Origin: Ephydatia muelleri
Lineage: Eukaryota; Porifera; Demospongiae; Spongillida; Spongillidae
Direction: 5' to 3'
Assembly (NCBI GenBank): GCA_013339895.1
Contig: JABACO010000112.1
Location: 1 to 64,000, forward strand
Length of the DNA stretch: 64,000 bases
Below are positions 11,404 through 22,391 of this stretch, piece by piece. Each line of letters opens with the position of its first letter. Position 1 is the first letter of the stretch. A program made the translations under genes and the position numbers. The notes beneath the pieces were generated by a model, which did not search any database, had not been told where the DNA came from, and saw only the letters and a list, made by a program, of their open reading frames with translations.

Positions 11404-11745
11404 CTGCAGGGAGGGAGGGAGGGAGGAGGAGGGAGTAGGAGGAGGAGAGAGGAGGAGAGAGGAGGAGGAGAGAGAGGAGGGAGAGAGGAGGGGACGAGAG
11501 GAGGGAGGAGGAGGAGGAGGGAGAGGAGGAGGAGGAGAGAGGAGATGAGACGGAGAGAGGAGGAGAAGGAGAAGGAGAGAGGGGAGGGAGGGAGGAGAGG
11601 GATGGAGGAGGGGGAGGCCAGGTGGGAGGCAGGTTTGGGAGGGGCGGGAGGATGGAGGGGGAGGCAGAGGGAGCCCTGGGAGGGGCAGAGAGGGAGGGAG
11701 GGGAGGAAGAAGAGAGAGAGGAGGGAGGGAGGAGATGCGGGTGGT
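11404..11745. repeat. Polypurine tract, inner left copy
   Basis: A GA-rich tract lies next to the duplicated exon fragment; on the minus strand it forms the pyrimidine tract before the 3' splice site. The right-arm tract (42070-42392) differs in length and unit order. Confidence 0.9.
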
Positions 11746-12218
11746 AGGGCCCGCCCTTCTAATCCAGCATCGCATCCTGTAACCTTTCTATTTCGCGTGG
11801 GATAAGTGTATAGGATATTGTTTCCATTTTTATTTCACACACATACAAATGGTTCAGCTGCACAATTGCACTGCGCTATGATACATGTAGCAGGTGGCAC
11901 TGGCTAATGAGTTGCACATTCTAATTATGGAGATTTTAGCGCCTAATTGGGTTTGCATGTTTGTTGGAACACTTTGATGCACTAAGGTGTTAGCAATTTA
12001 TTAGGAAGTGAGTGGCACTACAATCTCCCATCATTTGGCTATGAAGCTTGTACTTAGCATTCAACTAATCTTGAACACAAATGATTGCATGTATTTATTC
12101 TCAATCAATATTTATTTCAAACATTATTTACTTCAATTGTGTCACTTATTCACTGCCATTCTCAATCAATATTTATTTCAAACATTATTTACTTCAATTG
12201 TGTCACTTTGTTCCAATA

Positions 12219-12219
<1 letters not shown>

Positions 12220-12287
<68 letters not shown>

Positions 12288-12295
12288 ATGTGTGT
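12220..12295. repeat. (TG)n microsatellite, left
   Basis: About 35 TG dinucleotides. The right-arm counterpart (41554-41594) has about 20 AC units. It is preceded by a roughly 59-bp direct duplication (CTCAATCAATATTTATTTC...) at 12099-12216 that both arms share. Confidence 0.95.
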
Positions 12296-12604
12296 TACAC
12301 TGTATGAGTGTACAGCTCCTTCCCCTGGCTCACTCCACAAACCCTCGTGGGATAGCTGTTCAATGTTCTGCAGTTCAAACCTACAGATATGTGTGTGGCG
12401 GTGGTGGTAAGGTGTGTGCTGTTAGGATGTGTCATATATATCCCTTCAAATGCTTTATACAATACATATTGCATACTGTGTGTACTTAAAATCTAATGCC
12501 TTGAGCACTACAGTGATACCTTTTACAGGTTCTTGATATGTTGGATCACTGACAGTGAACTATCAGTATTGCATACTACCATACAATGTTTAACAAAAAC
12601 ATAC

Positions 12605-14320
12605 CCCATGTTCAGCCTTGCTGCTGCTGAAAATCAGATATAGGTATATGATTAGTCAAAATCAATGCACAACATACCAATGTTGCCTCCTTTCACCACA
12701 ACTACCACCACAATGGCTACAACTGCCAGTAGTAATGCTCCTCCACCCAAAACTCCCCCAACTATGGCTCCTACATGTATGTTGCCTACTGATTGGGGTT
12801 GGGTGGTAGCTGTAAAATGAGAGAACATGTATACAGCTAACATACCTGATGATGGTAATGGCAAGGGTGATGTTGAAGGCTTTCGGTTAGGGTTTGCTTT
12901 TGGCAAGGGTGATGTCATGAAGCTGAAGAACACCTTCACACCTCCAACCACTGGACTACCACAGCTAGCAGAGGTAGTGTTGGTAGCTGCTGCCTTGCAG
13001 TAGTACATCTGACCACTGATGAGGCCATTAAGGTCAACAGTCCTCTGGTAGTGGAGATGTTGTACTCACTTGAGTCAGGAGGAACAGAGGGATCAGTACT
13101 GCAGCACACCACACAGTAGAAGGACTGGTTGTTCAGGAAAGAACACAACACCATCATGCTGAGGTCATACATGTAGCTTGCATTACTGATGCCATCATTG
13201 ATGGAAGGATCTTCAAAAAAGGATGTTGTAAATCACACCATCAGAGCTATACAGTGTACACAAACTACATACTATTTATGGTAGTGCTGTTCTCAGGACC
13301 AACAGCTCCATCTCCATTTCTGGATGCCACAAAGATGGTGTAGCTGGTAGCAGGGACATAGACTTGTTGAACATAGAGACATGGTGAGGTGGTACAGGTA
13401 GCAGAACCTTGACCAACAGAGACGCCATTCCCAACGACCCTCACTTTGTACATGGTCACACTGCCTCCCTGGAGGGGACCAAAGATTCATTTACCAGGGT
13501 ACCGGTAAGAGGCCACACACCCTACCACAGGTGTCCATGTGATCTCAAGATGGCGGAGGGTCTTATTAGCATACATAACACTGATTGAGTTGCTCTTTGG
13601 AGGGTCTGACATTGTGTGGATGAAAGGATATTGAATTATGATGTTACAAAGGATGTACATTGCACATTTCCAGCAAAATCACCCTTGTTGAACAAAACAG
13701 CACATCTTCGTAACCTAAAATACACTTCAAAATAGAAATTTGATGTGGGAATAACTGTACGAAATTTGAAAAGAAAATGTTGTACCGTTGAGAAGGTCAA
13801 CATATATTTTGACAGTGGTAATTTTAAAAACTCAGAACGCGACACTGCCCCATTTCAAAATAACATTTTATAAAATCTTCATCTTTCGCTTATAACAGTC
13901 CACTTACAAGTCAGTTTTGACAATGATGTCACATTGCTGGTTGCAGCACAGTTGATGGCCACCACAGAGACAGTGTAGAGTGTGTCACTGATCAGTCCAG
14001 TGAAGGTGTGGGTATACAGTGATGATCCAGTATCAAGTATGACCACAGGACTACTGCTGTCATTAATACTGAGATTGTAGCTGGTAGGAACACCACCAGT
14101 AGTGGGAGGGGCCCAGGCCACTGTTAGCTGGTCCACAGATAGACTGTTAATCAGTATCACCATGGTCCCAACAGCACCAGGGGAGGCTGAGATGGGAAGG
14201 GGAGATGGAGGGAGCATTCATGCATATATTTGTTTAAACAGAATACCTGATATTGTGCAGCTATTGATGTTCTCAATCACACATGCAACTCGATCACTTG
14301 TTATCTTCAAGGATCACTTC
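12605..14320 (-). CDS. FN3-domain transmembrane receptor-like gene, left copy (partial)
   Basis: This is the left copy of the gene at 39500-41239, with the same exons and the same internal frame break. The FN3 exon near 13905-14183 differs by one residue (DTG here, DNG on the right). Splice sites match those of the right arm. Confidence 0.65.
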
Positions 14321-15070
14321 CCACTACAGTTCCAGTATTGCCATAGCGCTGTGGAACCAATATGAGGGCATGTTCACGCACTCCATATGGTGCGGGCAAA
14401 AGGAGACTTGAAGTCAGCATAAGCAGCAATAGTTGAGGCATAAAGAATGATGAGAAGTTGAGCAAGTGTTATGCAGAATAAGAAAGCTTTATTACACACT
14501 TCTCTACTAGAGAAAGATTATGTGAGTGCATAGGAATATAGTTGTGGTAAATATAGTGCTATTCTTTGCACATGCATGTATACAGTGATGTACATGCAAG
14601 CACAAAGGACCAAACCAATGGGACACAGAGGATCAATATACAGGGACAAAATGTACATACAAAGGACCAATCATATGGGCCTGTGGGGGCACAATGCATG
14701 TACAAAAATACAATCCTATAGGGATACGAGGTACCTGCACACACTTGCATTGTTGCGTATATAAACCTGTACACCATCGTATGACATATTCTTATGCACA
14801 ACACTCACGAATACAGTACTTGTGGCACACAATAAACCAATCTGATAATGATGACACACTCTCAGCACGTGCATTCTACCATTTAACTATGTGCATTTTT
14901 TAGGGGGTTTATGTACTGTCTGAGCTACCTCTTAGTTTAATCCTCGGCATTGTTGCCTGTAGAAGCATTCCTTATAACAACTCCTCTCTGTGCAGGCTGA
15001 GTTTCCCATATAGATGGTTCTTCATACATGACATAGAGCCCTTACATGTACATAGGTATGTGGCAACATA
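14321..15070. other. No supported gene
   Basis: This stretch contains short overlapping ORFs with no recognised domain, and diverged repeats of a CAAAGGACCAA motif near 14600-14670. The mirror region is 38760-39500. Confidence 0.4.
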
Positions 15071-15073
15071 TAG

Positions 15074-15150
15074 GAGCTCACTGGTCATAGAGTGGTGTGA
15101 GCTCGCTGGTCATAGAGCGGTGTGAATTCTGGTCGTAGAGCGGTGTGAGC
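15074..15150. repeat. 25-bp tandem repeat, three units (left)
   Basis: Three units of about 25 bp are built on CTGGTCATAGAGCGGTGTGA. They directly precede the transposase relic. The mirror is 38670-38745. Confidence 0.7.
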
Positions 15151-16523
15151 TATGGATGTGGGTGCCCATACAAGTATCAAAAGATGGCCAAGTTGTGCAA
15201 CCAAGCACTAGCACAAGTGAGAGTGGTGTGGTATGGTGGGAAGGTGCTCCTAATAGCCCTGATGCTGCTCGGCCAATTCTCATCACAATGGGGGAAAGAA
15301 GACAAGGAGTTGCTGAGCAACATTGTTCCTCCTGTTGATAAAGATATTGAAGAGTTGCATAAGAGTGGTGTAATACTAGAAGAGGAGGAAAAGCGATATG
15401 AATTGAAATTTCAATTTCTCAGGTCAATGAATGATAGGAAGATGCAAAAACTGCTGCTTGGAAGAGGGGGAGCATTTTGCTTTTTTTCAGATCAAGATTC
15501 TGTTTCAGTGGAACAGATTAAGGAAGGCTTTGAAATGGAGAATGTTGACATTGTTACTTTGAAGGCTTTTTATGAATGTTTAAAAGTAGATGAAGTTTCC
15601 AAACACAGAGGAGACTATGATGAACGAATGGGCTTAACACAAGACCCTATAACATCATTTGATGTTCATACGTTTCCTATTCTCCATGCACTGCTTGAAG
15701 ATCATCTATAAGTTGAATGCAGGAGTCACAGCATGGAAGGAGAATCAACAACAAGCTGCTCGAGTGGATTTGGCCAAGAAGCGGGTAGAGAATTGATAAA
15801 AGAATGAACTGGATGATCATAGACCGACCAGACAGTGTAGGTGCAGGTGGCACCAATACCACTGGGAGTATAGCACAAAGGTGTTTTTTATGCTAAGAAC
15901 CGTCAGGTACTGATTGACTGTGTACCTCTTAAAGTCAGGTTCGATGGAGAGTGTGACAGACATGAGTTTGGTGAATTTATGACAAAATTTTCGATCATTT
16001 TGAGAGCTATTTCGTCCAAGCAAACAGTCAACACTGAGCAGCTTGACCAACTCTGCAAGGAGACCTCAATCAAACTTGTCACTCATTGGCCAACCTTCAG
16101 ATTTACACCATCTGTACATCAGATTTTAGCTCATTCTGCAGCACTGATTCATGAAAATGAGTCACTGTTCCGAAGAACCGCTAGAACATTAAAAAAATCT
16201 GCGCACATACCGAGAGAGGCTGGCTCGCATAAACAACACAGCATGATAATCTATCGGGTGTATTAACAAGGCTTTGGGTCAAATCAGATCCAATAGTGAG
16301 AGGCTTTAGAGCCATAGTAAAATGCACATTTTGCAGTGGACAGCACAACATTAGCTCCTGTCCCCAAAGACATGCTGCTATCCATGGGTGCTTGTCAATG
16401 GAAGATCATCTATTGTATTTTACTGAAGGAGCTGCTCTAAAAAATGTACATGATAGTGCTTGTAACTCTTCTAGCTTAAACCGACCTCTTCTATCTCAAA
16501 ATGTATATAACGATAATGTATGA
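15145..16523 (+). pseudogene. RAG1/Transib-superfamily transposase relic, left copy
   Basis: This is the left copy of the relic at 37289-38680. It reads ELKFQFLRSM where the right copy reads KLKFQFLRSM. An extra A after CTCGCATAA (near 16231) shifts the frame before the LSGVLTRLWVKSDPIVRG segment, which the right copy keeps continuous with YRERLAR. Confidence 0.55.
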
Positions 16524-16730
16524 ATCTTGATATATGTGGCTTGATTTCAGTTAACAAATAGTTAATCAATTTTCTTTTGGAAAAGTATAAAATCTAATTA
16601 AGACGTCATAACTAGGCATTTAAAAAGGTATACCTGTGTAATAAAAGGCCTGTTATGCAAATCTTGATTTTGATGGTTTGATTTACAAAGTGTAATAGTT
16701 ATTAATAGCACCAGTTTATAATCATCATAT

Positions 16731-17320
16731 GGGACAGTTTCCGAGAAAATGAAAAGTGGCTATAAATGTCCAAATCACTTCTAAATCGATATGCACGTAA
16801 AGGAGTCTGATTTCTGCAGATCGTTAATTTTTACCTCTTCTGTTATGGAGATACAGCAATGCAAAGTAAGTCCACGTTTCCCGCTCGAATCGCGCCTTTC
16901 TCAGTCCTTGAACCGCTTCCATTCTCCCGAGTGGGACTGAGAAAGGCGCGATTCTAGCGGGAAACGTGGACTTTACTTTGCATTGCTGTATCTCCATAAC
17001 GGATAAGGTAAAATCAACAATCTGCAATAACAGTGACAGGACTCCTTTACGTGCATATCGATTTTGAAGCGATTTGGACATTCCTGCAGGGAGCTACCTG
17101 GATTTTGAATCCCTCGGGGTACTGTGCCTTGTAACGTCGGCAAGGAGCAAGGGTAAGACACCAAAATCGAGTTTCGTAGAGGGAAGTGGTGTGGCAAGAA
17201 GTGTTCGAAATAGGAAGTTGATATCGTAAACCTTTACGGAGTTTTAGCGATTCAAACGTGAAGCATTTTTATAACTTTTTATATAATATAGCCACTTTTC
17301 ATTTTCTCGGAAACTGACCC
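16731..17320. mobile_element. Foldback element A (590 bp), left
   Basis: Terminal inverted repeats start GGGACAGTTTCCGAGAAAAT and end in its near-reverse-complement (one mismatch, GACCC for GTCCC). Further nested inverted repeats lie inside (16767-16807 with 17038-17082) and around a 25-nt centre near 16910-16935. It is flanked by ATAT on both sides, a possible 4-bp target duplication. It has no coding capacity; ORFs across it are palindromic artefacts. Confidence 0.85.
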
Positions 17321-17467
17321 ATATCTATATAGTGAAGGAATGATTTATAATGGTTCAAAAATGTCATCATCACCTATGGTTTTAAACCACTGCGGACTTG
17401 TCCAAATAAAGCTGCTTGTCAATGCGATTAATGCTGCAAAGCATTGAAAAGGATAGCCTCAACAGTT

Positions 17468-17717
17468 GGGACAGTTTCCGCGAAAATTGCCCCACGGTTA
17501 AAATGTTATAAAGATGCATCGCGTTTGAATCGCTATAACTTCCCAACGGATAACGTTATCGACTTCCTATTTTCAACACTTCATAGTGAAATGGTGTAGT
17601 ATGAAGTGTTGAAAATAGAAAGCCGATAGCGTTATCCGTTGGGAAGCTATAGCGATTCAAACGCGATGCATTTTTATAACATTTTAACCGTGGAGCAATT
17701 GTCGCGGAAACTGTCCC
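17468..17717. mobile_element. Foldback element B (250 bp), left
   Basis: This is a nearly perfect palindrome. The ends are GGGACAGTTTCCGCG and its complement, and the arms of about 115 bp meet at a short centre near 17590. It is flanked by AGTT on both sides (4-bp target duplication). It shares its end sequence and the CGTTTGAATCGCTAT and CTTCCTATTTTCAACACTTC modules with elements A and C. Confidence 0.9.
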
Positions 17718-18209
17718 AGTTGGATAATTGTGAAACTACAATATGTGATATCTTCTGACTCATCCATGTACATATTCCAATATAAATATATCCAACTAAT
17801 CCGACACCACTTTCTTACTCTCCCTGGGGTGCTCCATTCTCTCTTGATGTCACTGACTCTCCTGATATATTCTATTACATCCTGTGTACCAACATCACCA
17901 TATATGGATGTAGGACCATCCCCAGTGATCCAGACTGCACCTTCCCACATTATATAACCCATTGGTCATACTGAGCTAGGTGTTATCTGACAACTCTTAC
18001 CCCTTGATAAGTGTGTTTGGGTCATATTGCATCAACATGCGAGGTGAGGAGGTGAGTGGTTCACAAAAGACAAAAACATACAAATAGTGAGCATACATGT
18101 GGTTTTCCAGCAAGAATGCAAACATTATTTCTCCTTGGCTTCCTCTCTAAAAACACGTCCATAGGATTCATTTTCACAGAGGATAACCTCTTTGTTGACA
18201 TACTCATCA
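17718..18209. other. No supported gene
   Basis: An ORF of about 75-90 codons runs on each strand (17684-17962). The same ORFs occur in the mirror region (35720-36125). One runs into the foldback element, so neither is a convincing gene. Confidence 0.4.
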
Positions 18210-18554
18210 TCAGTTTCTGAAAACTTTAGATGACTCTCTGTTCCCATGTGCGTTGTATTCCTGTAAGCAACACTGGTGACAGGCTTGTTTCGTCCTTTTC
18301 TTGAAACTGTACCACACGCACGTTGAGATTAAAACCATTCCAAGGATGGATACCAATCCTGCCCCAATAGCTTCAGCGATGGTGAAAATGAGTAGGATGG
18401 CATCCAAGTAGCAATGAACCACCATTACAATGATGCCTCCTTCCATCCACACGATACCCTTCTCATGCAAAACGGAACAAATGCTTTTAAAAGTACATAA
18501 TATTATATCACAGAAATAAAATATAATTTCCGTACTGTTCACACTGCCATGCAA
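18210..18554 (-). pseudogene. Small membrane-protein exon, left copy (tail frameshifted)
   Basis: This is the left copy of 35332-35718. It has an extra T after AAACAAGCC (near 18278), which changes the frame at the start of the cytoplasmic tail, so the Tyr-containing tail is lost. Confidence 0.45.
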
Positions 18555-18619
18555 AGTGATAACATTATAACCCGGGTGATTTTACTGGACACTGTCCTAA
18601 ATCAGTCCATTGGTTTCAT

Positions 18620-18818
18620 GAACACTGGCATGTATGTGTGTACGTGTGTGTGTATTTTTGCATGTGTGTTTGTATGTGTGTGTATGTGTGTGTATGTAAG
18701 TATGTACGTGTGTATGTAAGTATATATGTGCATGTAAGTATGTACATGTGTTTGTTTGTATGTTTGTATGTTTGCATGTTTGCATGTTTGCATGTTTGCA
18801 TGTTTGCATGTATGCACG
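18620..18818. repeat. Microsatellite tract flanking the LTR, left
   Basis: Degenerate TGTATGTG and TTTGCATG units run up to the LTR boundary. The Cys/Val/Tyr-rich or His/Thr-rich ORFs here are repeat artefacts. The mirror is 35023-35220. Confidence 0.9.
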
Positions 18819-19002
18819 TGTAGTGCTATTGCCGAGTGAGTCTTATAGCAAATCACGGCAATTGTATAATTATCAGCAGACCGCTATAAAAGGGCAGTCA
18901 TAGGGTTTATATACATTTACCAGCGCATGCGTAGGGCTGCACAGCTGAACACCCACGCATACGTAGATACACCAAAAATATATGTCCAATAGCATCGCTA
19001 CA
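18819..19002 (-). repeat. LTR, 184 bp (element 1)
   Basis: It is identical in length and, by eye, in sequence to the LTRs at 29648-29831 and 34839-35022. Confidence 0.92.
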
Positions 19003-21391
19003 CTATCTCCTTTTGCAAAGAGGCACTCTCATCACCGAAACTTCACCAACCAGAATACCAGCCATAACGGGAGGGGGCGTGACGTGTCCGTTTTGGGGTA
19101 GCGGTCTTGTGCAGGGGGCGATTGGCGTATCCGTTTCTGAGGTCTCGACATCGGGCTCTTTGTTGTCACGGTCTCTGACTGAGAAACTGTGCCATCAGAA
19201 TTGATACCAGATGGTGTGCTGTTTAGAAGTCCCGCGTCACCTGGTGCAGTATTTGTCTGTCCATCAGTAGCAGGGGTCTGTTCAGTGGGCGTGTCGACTG
19301 CCGGCTCCTGCAAGGTACCAGGTTGGTCCGCCCTTACGAGTCACATTTGTCTCTGTGGAATCCACCATGACGTCATGATCATCATCTTCAAAGAACTGAA
19401 GATCACTCCCAGGAAACTGAACAGGCTGCTCATTCGCATCAGAATTGTGCAAATCCTCCCCCACTGGTTTCATCCGTATGTCGGCTGGGCAAGGCTTCAA
19501 CCGATCGAAGTGTACTACGACTCTCTTTCGTGAGCCAGGGCGTTTATCTTGGATCCTATACACAACAGACGATAGCTTTTTAATGATTTTAAATGGGCCA
19601 GTCCACGGGCAGTGTAGCTTTCGTGATCTCCCCCTCGGCACCACCGGGTTGTTTAGCCACACCAAATCTCCAACCTCGTACTCTTGACCGTGCACTCTTC
19701 TGTTGTACAGTTCTTCTGATCTCATGGCTGTTGCATGCATGTGTTTTCGGGCCTTCGTATAAGCACTTTCCAGTGTATCTTTTAATGTCTTTACATACTG
19801 ATGAGGTAGCACGGGGTTCTGTTGGACAAGAGCCATACATAATATCCACAGGAAGTCTTGCAAGGCGACCGAACATTAAGTAGAACGGTGTTGTATAACC
19901 TGTGGACGGTTGAACAGATGTATTGTAGGCCATACAGACCTTCCTGAGGTGCTGTTCCCAATTGCTAGGGTCTTCCTCTACAGTACTAGCAAGCATGGCC
20001 AGCATTGTGCGATTAAATCGTTCAACAAGTCCGTCCGATTGGGGGGTGGTAGGGTGTAGTGCGTGTTTTTGTCGATCTGCAGCAAACGACACACTTCCTG
20101 CATCACGTTGGCCTCAAACTGCCTCCACTGGTCCGAGTGCAGCTGTTCTGGAACTGAAAAACCTGCAAAAGAACTCATCGACCAGTTTATTTGCCACGGT
20201 CACCGCCTCTTGATTGGGGATCGCGTACAGCCTCGACCCATCTGGTAAAATAATCAGACGCCACCAGGAGGTAAGTGTTTTCAGTTTTAGAAGGGGTCAA
20301 TGGTCCAACAATATCGACCGCAACAAGCTGCAACGGGTACCCTGCTGTCACACTCTGAAGCGGGGCTCTGCTCTGCGAGAGGGATTCTTTCTTGCTGCAC
20401 AAGTTGGACACGTCTTAGCACCCTTTCCACAGCATCTTCCGAATTATCCGTGGCCAGTTAGGTAAGAACCTCTCACGCAATCGATTTCAGGGTTTTTGCT
20501 TCTCCCAGATGCCCACCAAATGCCCCTTCGTGCAGCTGTTTCAATATCTGGCACCTGGCTGCCTTCGGAACCACTACTTGTACGTTAGAGTTTCCTTCAT
20601 CTTCATGATACCTGTACAGAATTCCATTCTTGAACAACAACTGTTCCCACTGTTGTACGAGCTGGTTAAATTCCCTGCTTTTACCCTTGCAGAAACTGGT
20701 ATCAGGTACTTTTCTCGAAATCACCGACTGAAGAATAGGTCCAACGTCTTCGTCAGCACCCTGGAGCTCTCGTATATTGCTGAGCGGCTCTTTGCTGGCC
20801 TGGACGGTACAGGCTTTGGCACCGTCGCTGCAAGAAAACTGGGAGGGAGGCTTTATCTTTGGAGGACATTCACTCTTGTCTGCGTTTTGCAGGCGAGATA
20901 AGGCATCTGCATTTTGGTGGCACTTTCCCCTCCGATGCACCACTTCGACGTCGAATTCTTGGATTTGTTCCAGCCATCGCGCCAGTTGCCCCTCAGGCTC
21001 CTTCATGCTGTAAATCCACTGTAGAGAGCTGTGATCTGTTCGAAGTATAAAATGGTGGCCTAACAGGTAAGGCCTGAAATGTCTCATAAAGGTAACCACT
21101 GCCAATAATTCTTTCCTGGTTACGCAGTACTTTCGTTCAGCCTTACTGAGCGTGCGACTAGCATATGCCACCACCCTCTCCAAGCCGTCGTGTTCTTGCG
21201 ATAAGACTGCTCCAATTCCGGTCTCACAAGCATCTGTATCAAGGAGAAAAGTTTTACTGAAATCTGGAAATGCGAGAATGGGAGCAGCAACCAGCCTAGA
21301 TCTCAGTTCCTGAAAGGAAATAGAACACTCTTTCGACCAATCGAACTCACGTCCTCGTTCAGTGAGCTGGTAAAGGGGCTTTGCAATGGTT
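18819..21391 (-). mobile_element. Ty3/Gypsy element 1, 3' part (left contig)
   Basis: The 184-bp LTR (18819-19002, TGTAG...CTACA in minus orientation) is followed by the 3' part of pol up to the gap: integrase, RNase H and the end of reverse transcriptase. It matches 32470-35022 of the complete element, and its outer junction with the microsatellite is the same. The reading frame is broken by several small indels (near 19830, 19890, 20210 and 20450), including an insertion where the complete copy reads FYWPGYSEDAVEW. It is therefore the same insertion seen in a second, error-rich or decayed sequence, not an independent one. Confidence 0.9.
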
Positions 21392-22391
21392 NNNNNNNNN
21401 NNNNNNNNNNNNNNNNNNNNNNNNNNNNNNNNNNNNNNNNNNNNNNNNNNNNNNNNNNNNNNNNNNNNNNNNNNNNNNNNNNNNNNNNNNNNNNNNNNNN
21501 NNNNNNNNNNNNNNNNNNNNNNNNNNNNNNNNNNNNNNNNNNNNNNNNNNNNNNNNNNNNNNNNNNNNNNNNNNNNNNNNNNNNNNNNNNNNNNNNNNNN
21601 NNNNNNNNNNNNNNNNNNNNNNNNNNNNNNNNNNNNNNNNNNNNNNNNNNNNNNNNNNNNNNNNNNNNNNNNNNNNNNNNNNNNNNNNNNNNNNNNNNNN
21701 NNNNNNNNNNNNNNNNNNNNNNNNNNNNNNNNNNNNNNNNNNNNNNNNNNNNNNNNNNNNNNNNNNNNNNNNNNNNNNNNNNNNNNNNNNNNNNNNNNNN
21801 NNNNNNNNNNNNNNNNNNNNNNNNNNNNNNNNNNNNNNNNNNNNNNNNNNNNNNNNNNNNNNNNNNNNNNNNNNNNNNNNNNNNNNNNNNNNNNNNNNNN
21901 NNNNNNNNNNNNNNNNNNNNNNNNNNNNNNNNNNNNNNNNNNNNNNNNNNNNNNNNNNNNNNNNNNNNNNNNNNNNNNNNNNNNNNNNNNNNNNNNNNNN
22001 NNNNNNNNNNNNNNNNNNNNNNNNNNNNNNNNNNNNNNNNNNNNNNNNNNNNNNNNNNNNNNNNNNNNNNNNNNNNNNNNNNNNNNNNNNNNNNNNNNNN
22101 NNNNNNNNNNNNNNNNNNNNNNNNNNNNNNNNNNNNNNNNNNNNNNNNNNNNNNNNNNNNNNNNNNNNNNNNNNNNNNNNNNNNNNNNNNNNNNNNNNNN
22201 NNNNNNNNNNNNNNNNNNNNNNNNNNNNNNNNNNNNNNNNNNNNNNNNNNNNNNNNNNNNNNNNNNNNNNNNNNNNNNNNNNNNNNNNNNNNNNNNNNNN
22301 NNNNNNNNNNNNNNNNNNNNNNNNNNNNNNNNNNNNNNNNNNNNNNNNNNNNNNNNNNNNNNNNNNNNNNNNNNNNNNNNNNNNNNNNNNN
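21392..22391. other. Assembly gap (1000 N)
   Basis: There are exactly 1000 N, a conventional placeholder for a scaffold gap of unknown size. The sequence to the left is the 3' part of one Ty3/Gypsy pol. The sequence to the right is gag-protease of a different Gypsy family. The two flanks cannot be parts of one element. Confidence 0.99.

Larger units (their letters stand above)
1..21391 (+). repeat. Left contig: inverted near-identical copy of 32470-53793
   Basis: Every recognisable block in 1-21391 reappears in reverse complement and reverse order in 32470-53793. Examples are the purine tract at the left end against the pyrimidine tract ending at 53777, the minisatellite at 9630 against 43743, the FN3 exons at 13-14 kb against 39.6-41.2 kb, and the LTR at 18819 against 34839. 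The coordinate sums drift only from about 53793 to 53860, so the arms are collinear with small indels. The copy stops exactly at the N run. Containment of a whole contig inside its neighbour is typical of an alternative haplotype or duplicate contig scaffolded in reverse. A real palindrome is possible but less likely. Confidence 0.93.

Noticed and set aside
18597..18856. His/Thr/Lys-rich and Cys/Val/Tyr-rich ORFs
   Set aside because: Frames of a degenerate TGTATG/CATACA microsatellite. The same applies to 25573-25884 and 29296-29652.
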